From NCBI GenBank assembly GCA_030636485.1, contig DAOVWV010000094.1:1-6625 (forward strand): a DNA stretch of 6,625 nt. Reading direction: 5' to 3'. Positions 1-4,565 of the stretch are shown here, in pieces (position 1 is the stretch's first letter; the number at the start of each line of letters is the position of its first letter). Source of the stretch: Methyloprofundus sp. GTDB taxonomy: Bacteria; Pseudomonadota; Gammaproteobacteria; Methylococcales; Methylomonadaceae. A model generated the notes under the pieces. That model did not search any database. It had not been told where the DNA came from and saw only the letters and a program-made list of their open reading frames with translations. The position numbers and the translations under genes are program-made.

Positions 1-78
1 AGAGAGGACTTTAGCCCGCAACACCTCTACAACACCCCATTAATTTTTAGAATACACACAGGATGTTATTGACGATGG

Positions 79-109
79 GAAGCGCATGAATGACCGAAAG
101 ATGCGCTTC
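79..109 (+). terminator. 9-bp perfect stem-loop upstream of the FNR-like gene
   Basis: GAAGCGCAT (79-87) pairs perfectly with ATGCGCTTC (101-109) across a 13-nt loop. The bases after it (ACTTCTTAATT) are T-rich but not a clean T tract, so this is a weak candidate for an intrinsic terminator of a gene beyond the left edge. It could equally be a protein-binding dyad or an RNA structure, because it sits just upstream of the likely promoter of the next gene. The pairing is seen directly; the function is inferred. Confidence 0.4.
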
Positions 110-111
110 AC

Positions 112-140
112 TTCTTAATTAACGCTAAAATACCTACAAT
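112..140 (+). promoter_or_regulatory. Possible sigma-70 promoter for the FNR-like gene
   Basis: TACAAT at 135-140 matches the -10 consensus at 5 of 6 bases. A weak -35 (TTCTTA, 112-117, 3 of 6) lies 17 bp upstream. Transcription would start near 147, giving a very short leader of about 15 nt with no clear Shine-Dalgarno sequence before the ATG at 162. The weak -35 would suit a promoter that needs an activator or is poorly expressed. Confidence 0.3.
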
Positions 141-161
141 ACAGATAATTACTCAGCATAA

Positions 162-857
162 ATGAAACCTACCTCAATCAATCAAGCCTGGAATGGTGCG
201 GAAAAATGCGGGCATTGCCCAATACGTCATTTGGTTTTATTTGCCGACTTGCAACAGGATGATTTTAATCAATTACATGAGCCCATCCATGATTTAGAAA
301 TAGCAGCAGGCAATGCCATATACAAGGAAAAAGAAGACGCACAATTTGTCTATACCATTCGCTCAGGCATGGTCAAACTTGTCCGCTATTTACCTAATGG
401 CAGTTATCGAATCGTGCGCTTATTACAGCTAGGAGACCTGGCAGGCATAGAATCCTTAAGTGGCTCCACATATTTACACCATGCCATCACCCTGCAGGAT
501 ACTTCTGTCTGCCGTATCCCGGTTAAAGATATAGAACAATTAAATTTCAATACACCGAATTTATATAAACAACTCACTGCCCGCTGGCAAAAAGTGCAAA
601 GTGATGCTGATATTTGGCTAGCGGAATTGACGGTAGGTCATGCAAAAAAACGGGTGGCAAATCTGTTGCTCTATTTGTCCCATTACCAATCAGGTCAATA
701 CTTTTACCTTCCCGGACGGGAAGATATTGGTGCTATTGTGGCAATCTCCACCGAAACTGCAAGTAGAACCATTGCTGAATTCAAACGCCTTGGATACTTG
801 TTCACGACACATCAAGGTGCTTCAATAAACACAGAAAAACTGGAACAAATTCAATAA
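162..857 (+). CDS. FNR/CRP-family transcription regulator with an incomplete Cys cluster motif
   Basis: A 231-residue cytoplasmic DNA-binding regulator. Residues about 25-130 form the cyclic-nucleotide-binding-like beta roll, including the G-D-L turn near 91-93. A long dimerisation helix follows (about 130-160), then a winged helix with the helix-turn-helix at about 186-213. The recognition helix carries E198, S201 and R202 in the E-x2-S-R arrangement that FNR uses to read TTGAT-N4-ATCAA. The N-terminus has C16-G-H-C19, matching the first two Cys of the FNR C-x2-C-x5-C motif, but the third position is V25. C117 aligns with FNR C122. Three of the four usual [4Fe-4S] ligands are therefore present. 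It could be an FNR variant with a changed cluster, or an NO- or redox-responsive relative. Met1 is the only in-frame start before the Cys motif. A small ORF follows after 3 bases. The family call is firm; the ligand is unknown. Confidence 0.95.
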   Translation: MKPTSINQAWNGAEKCGHCPIRHLVLFADLQQDDFNQLHEPIHDLEIAAGNAIYKEKEDAQFVYTIRSGMVKLVRYLPNGSYRIVRLLQLGDLAGIESLSGSTYLHHAITLQDTSVCRIPVKDIEQLNFNTPNLYKQLTARWQKVQSDADIWLAELTVGHAKKRVANLLLYLSHYQSGQYFYLPGREDIGAIVAISTETASRTIAEFKRLGYLFTTHQGASINTEKLEQIQ

Positions 858-860
858 ACC

Positions 861-1025
861 ATGAATACCGACAAACTCGTCTTTGGTCTTTTAATTATCG
901 TTTATTGCACCACCGCTGCCCTTGCCATTAATAAATCGACTGATGCACGACGCAACAAGGCGCTCCAGTCAAGTCAGCAACTTACGCCATCTGCATTGCA
1001 AGCGAAGAACATTGTCGGAAAGTAG
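861..1025 (+). CDS. Small exported or membrane-anchored protein, 54 aa
   Basis: The ORF encodes 54 residues and starts 3 bases after the stop of the FNR-like gene, so translational coupling is likely; no independent Shine-Dalgarno is visible. Residues 1-5 are a short polar start with K5. Residues 6-23 form one hydrophobic segment, then a basic and polar tail follows with K25, R30, R31 and K33. The segment ends in A20-L21-A22, which fits a signal peptidase I site and would release a 32-residue peptide. If it is not cleaved, the positive-inside rule predicts a single-span protein with a cytoplasmic tail. C16 lies inside the hydrophobic stretch and does not make a good lipobox. I do not recognise a family. 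The tight spacing and textbook hydrophobic segment argue that it is real, but there is no homology evidence. Confidence 0.55.
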   Translation: MNTDKLVFGLLIIVYCTTAALAINKSTDARRNKALQSSQQLTPSALQAKNIVGK

Positions 1026-1038
1026 GTTTTAGCCTACT
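1021..1038. terminator. Possible bidirectional hairpin between convergent genes
   Basis: AGTAGG (1021-1026) pairs with CCTACT (1033-1038) around a 6-nt loop. It overlaps the stop codon of the 54-aa ORF and lies 17 bases from the panD stop on the other strand, the right place for a shared terminator. No strong T tract follows on either strand, so the support is weak. Confidence 0.35.
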
Positions 1039-1055
1039 CTCCACTCCATAAACGA

Positions 1056-1436
1056 TTAAGCCGCTTGTACCGGAATGGAATGACTGGTTCTCACCATTTC
1101 ATTGTTATCATTGAAATAAACGAGAGTGGGCTGGTAATCTTTTAGTTCAGCTTCGTCCAACGCTGCATACGCGCAAACAATAATATAATCACCCGGGCAG
1201 GCTAAGCGTGCCGCTGCACCGTTAATAGAAAAAATACCTGAACCCTCTTCTGCACGAATCGCATAAGTGGTAAAACGCTCACCATTATTGACATTATAGA
1301 TCTGAATTTGCTCGTACTCTCTTATCCCTGAGTAATCCAATATTTTCCCGTCTACGGCACAAGAGCCTTCATAGCCTAATTCAGCATGAGTTACCGTTGC
1401 TCTGTGTAATTTTGCCTTAAGCATTGTAATTTGCAT
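1056..1436 (-). CDS. panD: Aspartate 1-decarboxylase proenzyme PanD
   Basis: A 126-residue cytoplasmic enzyme that decarboxylates L-aspartate to beta-alanine, the precursor joined to pantoate in pantothenate and coenzyme A synthesis. It aligns along its full length with E. coli PanD (126 aa). The self-processing site Y22-E-G24-S25-C lies exactly where the chain is cut between Gly24 and Ser25 to make the pyruvoyl group on the alpha chain. Family active-site residues K9, R54 and Y58 are present, as is the N-G-A-A-A motif near residues 72-76. The C-terminal I-P-V-Q-A-A resembles the I-P-V-Q-V-A of E. coli. The first ATG gives the canonical N-terminus; the Shine-Dalgarno is weak. It is convergent to the FNR-like gene and divergent from the signalling genes, with no panB or panC in view, so it is probably transcribed alone. 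Confidence 0.98.
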   Translation of the reverse strand: MQITMLKAKLHRATVTHAELGYEGSCAVDGKILDYSGIREYEQIQIYNVNNGERFTTYAIRAEEGSGIFSINGAAARLACPGDYIIVCAYAALDEAELKDYQPTLVYFNDNNEMVRTSHSIPVQAA

Positions 1437-1472
1437 ATAAGTCTATGGTCTGTAAAAATTTTAGAACTCATC

Positions 1473-1501
1473 ATTATGCCAAATTAATACACATCACACA
1501 A
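1473..1501 (-). promoter_or_regulatory. Likely panD promoter (extended -10)
   Basis: On the minus strand, CATAAT (1478 to 1473) matches the -10 consensus at 5 of 6 bases and is preceded by T-G-G, an extended -10. A weak -35, TTGTGT (1501 to 1496), lies 17 bp upstream. Transcription would begin near 1465, about 30 nt before the panD ATG at 1436. This is the best promoter-like sequence in the shared intergenic region. Confidence 0.45.
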
Positions 1502-1532
1502 GTATTTAATACTACGATAACATGGGATTTTA

Positions 1533-1652
1533 ATGAATATTGACTGGCTCTTAACGACTCCAAAGGAGTCATTGCTTTATTTACCGATTAATTGTGAAAA
1601 TGAACAATTAATATTACACTACCACTTAGATAAGAAAATCAATGCTTTTTAA
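1533..1652 (+). CDS. Candidate 39-aa small ORF ahead of the histidine kinase
   Basis: An ATG at 1533 opens 39 codons ending in TAA at 1650-1652, 24 bases before the kinase start. GGGA at 1524-1527 is a modest Shine-Dalgarno about 5 nt before the ATG. The product starts M-N-I-D-W-L-L-T-T-P and ends in D-K-K-I-N-A-F. It has no membrane segment or motif I recognise. Two perfect inverted repeats lie inside the frame, so the stretch may be a leader region and not a gene. It could be a small regulatory protein made with the kinase, a leader peptide, or chance. Confidence 0.35.
   Translation: MNIDWLLTTPKESLLYLPINCENEQLILHYHLDKKINAF
1556..1570 (+). repeat. Inverted repeat, 6-bp stem with 3-nt loop
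   Basis: GACTCC (1556-1561) pairs with GGAGTC (1565-1570) around AAA. In RNA this would be a tight GC-containing hairpin. The right arm contains GGAG, so it could hide or present a Shine-Dalgarno-like sequence, but no start codon sits at the right distance. It falls within the 39-codon ORF. Confidence 0.45.
1587..1612. repeat. 26-bp dyad, 9-bp perfect arms with 8-bp spacer
   Basis: ATTAATTGT (1587-1595) and ACAATTAAT (1604-1612) are exact reverse complements separated by 8 bases. AT-rich arms of this spacing resemble an operator for a dimeric helix-turn-helix protein more than a stable RNA hairpin. The dyad ends 64 bases before the kinase ATG. A weak promoter-like pair (TTGTGA 1593-1598 and TACACT 1615-1620, 16-bp spacer) overlaps it, so a bound protein could block or aid kinase transcription. 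The symmetry is seen; the role is inferred. Confidence 0.5.
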
Positions 1653-1676
1653 TTTAGCTTTAACCATCCCATATAA

Positions 1677-3698
1677 ATGAATAAAGATAAAGAGTTACTT
1701 GATGCAATTATTGAACTCCAATCGTACTGGGTAGAGCATGGCGCTTCTGGCAAGATGTTTAACTTAGTGTTGAACACCCTACTAGAGTTGACCAGCAGCG
1801 AATATGGTTTTATCGGGGAGGTTTTATATACTGAAGAAAAACCTTACCTAAAGATACATGCAATAAATTATAGTGCCTCAGATGGAGTAATGCAGAATTC
1901 TGATCATGCGAATCCTTCTGAAGTACTGGAGCTCTACAAGTTAAATTCACTGTACGGCAAAGCATTAACTACTGGGGCACCGGTCATGGTTAATGCGTGG
2001 ACTGAAGAACTTAGCTGGGATGAGCTCCCTGCGGGATACCCTGAGTTGAACTCATTTGTAGGAATACCTTTTTATCATAATGATATACTGCTAGGCATGG
2101 TTGGTATAGCTAATCGTTCTGATGGCTATGATGAGCATTTGATAGATTACCTGAGCCCTTTTGGGAAAACTTGTGCTAATCTTATTTCCAGTTTTCGCAA
2201 ACGTAACGCATACATTTTACGCGAGGAGAAATTAAAGGAGCGCGAAAAGGTATATAGTGACATTTTGGAGGCTTTACCGGCAGGAATATTTGTTATTGAT
2301 GCGCAAGAAAATCCATATTATTTAAATCAAACCGCAATAAATATCATCGGAGATAAATTGTCTGGTGATTTTTGTCTCAAAGACTTACCTAAATACTGTC
2401 ATGCCTATGTAGAGAAAAGCGATCAACTTTATCCCAGTGCTCAAATGCCTATCACAAAGGCCCTGCAAGGCGAGACTGCAAGTTGTTCGGATATAGAAAT
2501 TCGCCGGGGTGAAAAGGTTATACCTTTACATGTTAATGCAATACCTCTTAAGAATCATATCGGTAATATAGATTATGCAATTGCTATTATCAGCGATATC
2601 ACTGAATTAAAACAACAACAGGCCAAAGTTATTGAGAAAGAGTCGCTACTTAACGCAATTTTCAATAGCACTATTGATGCACTTTTCACTATTGATGAAA
2701 AAGGTAAGATTGTCAGAGCCAACTCGGCGGTTCAAACGATGTTTGGTTATCATGAAGAAGAACTTATTGGTCAAAACATCACGCTGCTCATGCCTGAACC
2801 GCATCGTAGTCTGCACAACCAATATATACAGAATTACCTTAACTCAGGAGAAAAGAAAATTATCGGTAACGGCTTTGAAGCTGAAGCGAGACGAAAGGAT
2901 AAGAGCATTTTTCCCTGCGACTTAAGCGTCAGTGAGATAAATCAGTTTGGAAAACGGCTATTCACAGGTATCCTCCGTGACATCAGTCAGCGTAAACGCA
3001 TTGAGCAAATGAAAAAGGAGTTTATTGCTACTGTCAGTCATGAGTTACGTACACCTCTAACCTCAATCCATGGTGCATTAGGGCTATTGAGGCATGAAAC
3101 ACTCAATACATTAGAGCCTCTCGCACAAGAATTATTAGACATTGCCCATGCTAATTCGAACAGGTTGATACTGCTAGTCAACGATATTCTAGATATGGAA
3201 AAGCTGGAAGCGGGGGCGATGAAATTTGATATAAAAATTCACCCTCTAACATCCTTGATTGAACTAGCGGTAGTCAGCAACCAGGCTTATGCCGAACAAC
3301 ACAATAGTTTTATCGAAATTAGCGAAAATTTACCACAAGTCAGTGTGGCTGTTGATCAGCATCGTTACATACAGGTACTCACCAATTTATTATCCAATGC
3401 AGCGAAGTTTTCACCTCAAGACCGGCCAGTAAAAATTGAAGCGACGGTTAACGATGGTATAGCCTGCGTCTCAATTATTGACGAAGGTCCTGGTATTCCT
3501 GATTCATTTAAGGAAAAAATATTCAACAAATTTTCCCAAGCTGAAGGTTCCAATAGTCAAAAAACATCAGGAACCGGACTTGGCTTAAGTATCTCCAGGG
3601 AGCTGATGGAAAAAATGGGAGGCAAAATCGGTTTCGATTCTAATTTGGAAAAAGGAAGTCGTTTTTATGTGGAATTACCTGTTTATTCTTCATCATAG
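1677..3698 (+). CDS. Soluble GAF-PAS-PAS sensor histidine kinase
   Basis: A 673-residue kinase with no membrane segment, so it senses inside the cell. A GAF domain (about 25-172) has the L-N-S-F-V-G-I-P-F core and the M-V-G-I-A-N-R strand. A first PAS (about 192-312) is joined by a helical linker to a second PAS (about 323-440). That second PAS carries M-P-E-P-x-R-S-x-H380-x-x-Y-I and I-I-G-x-G, as in the FixL haem PAS. The HisKA domain has phospho-acceptor H455 in S-H-E-L-R-T-P-L. The ATPase domain has an N box with N574, a G1 box D602-E-G-P-G-I-P, an F box near 616-620 and a G2 box G632-T-G-L-G-L. All catalytic motifs are intact. There is no fused receiver, so its phosphate must go to another protein, most simply the receivers encoded downstream. 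An in-frame TAA directly before the ATG fixes the start. The signal is unknown. Confidence 0.97.
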   Translation: MNKDKELLDAIIELQSYWVEHGASGKMFNLVLNTLLELTSSEYGFIGEVLYTEEKPYLKIHAINYSASDGVMQNSDHANPSEVLELYKLNSLYGKALTTGAPVMVNAWTEELSWDELPAGYPELNSFVGIPFYHNDILLGMVGIANRSDGYDEHLIDYLSPFGKTCANLISSFRKRNAYILREEKLKEREKVYSDILEALPAGIFVIDAQENPYYLNQTAINIIGDKLSGDFCLKDLPKYCHAYVEKSDQLYPSAQMPITKALQGETASCSDIEIRRGEKVIPLHVNAIPLKNHIGNIDYAIAIISDITELKQQQAKVIEKESLLNAIFNSTIDALFTIDEKGKIVRANSAVQTMFGYHEEELIGQNITLLMPEPHRSLHNQYIQNYLNSGEKKIIGNGFEAEARRKDKSIFPCDLSVSEINQFGKRLFTGILRDISQRKRIEQMKKEFIATVSHELRTPLTSIHGALGLLRHETLNTLEPLAQELLDIAHANSNRLILLVNDILDMEKLEAGAMKFDIKIHPLTSLIELAVVSNQAYAEQHNSFIEISENLPQVSVAVDQHRYIQVLTNLLSNAAKFSPQDRPVKIEATVNDGIACVSIIDEGPGIPDSFKEKIFNKFSQAEGSNSQKTSGTGLGLSISRELMEKMGGKIGFDSNLEKGSRFYVELPVYSSS

Positions 3699-3750
3699 CA
3701 AGCAACCAGTACGTCACTAGAAAGCGAAATATTAATAGTTGTGTAAGTAT

Positions 3751-3981
3751 TCATTGCATAAAAGGTACTTCAATCGCATAATAATCTGTGCTGCTTTGCA
3801 AATGAGCAAAGTAAACAACTCTGTTTAATAGCGTATCCTGAAAAACACCGACATTGACAAATGGCTCAAAAAGGTAAGAATCATTTGTGTGATCATAAGA
3901 TAATTGAGCAACCTGAATTCGTATATTGACCTGCATCTGCCTGTTCAGCCAGAGTGACTGACACTATCTCGACTGAGTCAT
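3751..3981 (-). pseudogene. Candidate small gene interrupted by an in-frame TAG
   Basis: On the minus strand, GGAGG (3992 to 3988) sits 6 nt before an ATG at 3981, the best Shine-Dalgarno and start pair in the window. The frame reads M-T-Q-S-R, then an amber TAG (3966 to 3964), then stays open for 70 codons to a TAA at 3751. A later ATG at 3936 gives an intact 61-residue version with a poor ribosome binding site. The 61-residue product is soluble-looking and mixed in composition (M-Q-V-N-I-R-I-Q-V at its start, I-E-V-P-F-M-Q at its end) and belongs to no family I recognise. It may be a recently broken gene, a gene starting at 3936, or chance. Confidence 0.3.
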
Positions 3982-4104
3982 TCCAATCCTCCGATACCGA
4001 TCGTCATTTTTCTAACAAGGATATGGAAAAAAGATCATTACTCAAGCACAGGGAATTTTGCTAAAGTCGAAGTGAAACGCTGGTGGGAACCATACAATCC
4101 TTGA
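3958..4104 (+). other. Start-less 48-codon open frame, possible gene remnant
   Basis: This frame runs open from just after a TGA (3955-3957) to a TGA at 4102-4104 but contains no ATG, GTG or TTG. Its second half reads like protein, with a charged and aromatic tail ending K-R-W-W-E-P-Y-N-P. An ATG at 4023 in another frame would join this tail if one A were lost from the A6 run at 4027-4032, suggesting a frameshifted remnant. It overlaps the 5' end of the minus-strand candidate at 3751-3981. No family is recognised. Confidence 0.2.
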
Positions 4105-4122
4105 TTCATTCCGATAAATAAT

Positions 4123-4515
4123 ATGAATAAAAATAGTCTAAGAAAAATTCTCTATGTGGAAGATGACCCGGATATTAAGCGTATCGCTCAGATAGCATTG
4201 GAAAAAGTTGGTGGATTTGAAATCAAGGCATGTAATTCTGGTGCAGAAGCTTTAGCCGTCGTATCTGAGTTTATGCCAGACCTGATTTTACTGGATGTCA
4301 TGCTTCCGGAAATGGATGGTTTGGAAATACAAGTTATTTTACAACAATCTACACAAACCAGATCTATCCCAGTGGTATTTATGACAGCTAAAGTGCAGAA
4401 GAACGATGTCGAGGATTATCATCGTTGCGGTGCATTAGGTGTTATTGCCAAGCCTTTTAATCCGATAACGCTGGCTGGTCAGCTTCGCGAGCTATGGAAT
4501 AAGGTTCAAATCTAA
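4123..4515 (+). CDS. Stand-alone CheY-like response regulator receiver
   Basis: A 130-residue single receiver domain with no output domain. The acidic pocket is E13-D14-D15, the phospho-acceptor is D58 in L-L-D-V-M-L-P, T88 follows in F-M-T-A-K, and the conserved lysine is K110 in A-K-P-F. All catalytic positions are therefore intact. Such a protein normally passes phosphate along or binds a partner when phosphorylated. It lies between a kinase that lacks its own receiver and a protein with an N-terminal Hpt domain, so it could be the intermediate that carries phosphate from H455 of the kinase to H53 of the Hpt protein. That route is inference from context. The ATG at 4123 puts the first beta strand (K-I-L-Y-V-E-D-D) at the usual distance. 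No clear Shine-Dalgarno is seen. Confidence 0.96.
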   Translation: MNKNSLRKILYVEDDPDIKRIAQIALEKVGGFEIKACNSGAEALAVVSEFMPDLILLDVMLPEMDGLEIQVILQQSTQTRSIPVVFMTAKVQKNDVEDYHRCGALGVIAKPFNPITLAGQLRELWNKVQI

Positions 4516-4565
4516 TGCAGTCCAAGTCTTCTAATTGTTATTTACTGATGCCAGCTAATGCCTAA
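4515..4565 (+). CDS. 16-codon mini-ORF linking the receiver and activator genes
   Basis: The receiver stop and a new ATG share a base in TAATG (4513-4517). That ATG opens 16 codons (M-Q-S-K-S-S-N-C-Y-L-L-M-P-A-N-A) and ends in a TAA at 4563-4565, overlapping the activator start (ATG 4558-4560) by 8 bases. The activator ATG has no evident Shine-Dalgarno, so ribosomes translating the mini-ORF could terminate and restart on it. The arrangement is seen; coupling is inferred, and chance is possible for such a short frame. Confidence 0.3.
   Translation: MQSKSSNCYLLMPANA

Larger units (their letters stand above)
1..161. other. Non-coding left edge and leader of the FNR-like gene
   Basis: No gene is supported here. 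On the plus strand one frame is open from base 1 to a TGA at 70-72, so the last 23 codons of an upstream gene could lie here, but I do not recognise the sequence. The rest is AT-rich and holds a stem-loop (79-109) and a possible promoter (112-140), described separately. Confidence 0.5.
3699..4122. other. 424-bp gap between kinase and receiver genes
   Basis: No confident gene lies here. The stretch holds an interrupted minus-strand ORF with a good ribosome binding site (3751-3981) and a start-less plus-strand ORF (3958-4104), each listed separately. I see no strong terminator after the kinase and no clear sigma-70 or sigma-54 promoter before the receiver, although transcription of the receiver gene must either begin here or read through from the kinase. 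Confidence 0.5.

Noticed and set aside
259..272. ATGAT-TTTA-ATCAA, matching an FNR box at 9 of 10 bases
   Set aside because: It lies inside the coding sequence of the FNR-like gene, more than 90 bases past the start, with no promoter nearby. A near match of this kind is expected by chance in AT-rich coding DNA.
640..828. 62-codon alternate frame within the FNR-like gene
   Set aside because: It overlaps the helix-turn-helix region in another frame and shows no start signal or motif.
1437..1676. Sigma-54 promoter (TGGCAC-N5-TTGCA type) between panD and the kinase
   Set aside because: By eye no GG-N10-GC element with acceptable flanks was found here or in 3699-4122. A TGGCAT on the minus strand lacks the downstream GC and fits an extended -10 better.
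2632..2925. 97-codon open frame inside the kinase gene
   Set aside because: It overlaps the second PAS domain in another frame and is rich in Arg, Lys and Ser without any recognisable motif; it is a shadow of the kinase reading frame.
3794..3811. CTTTGC/GCAAAG hairpin with a 6-nt loop in the gap after the kinase
   Set aside because: It is nearly 100 bases from the kinase stop, has no T tract, and lies inside the minus-strand candidate ORF, so it is not a convincing terminator.
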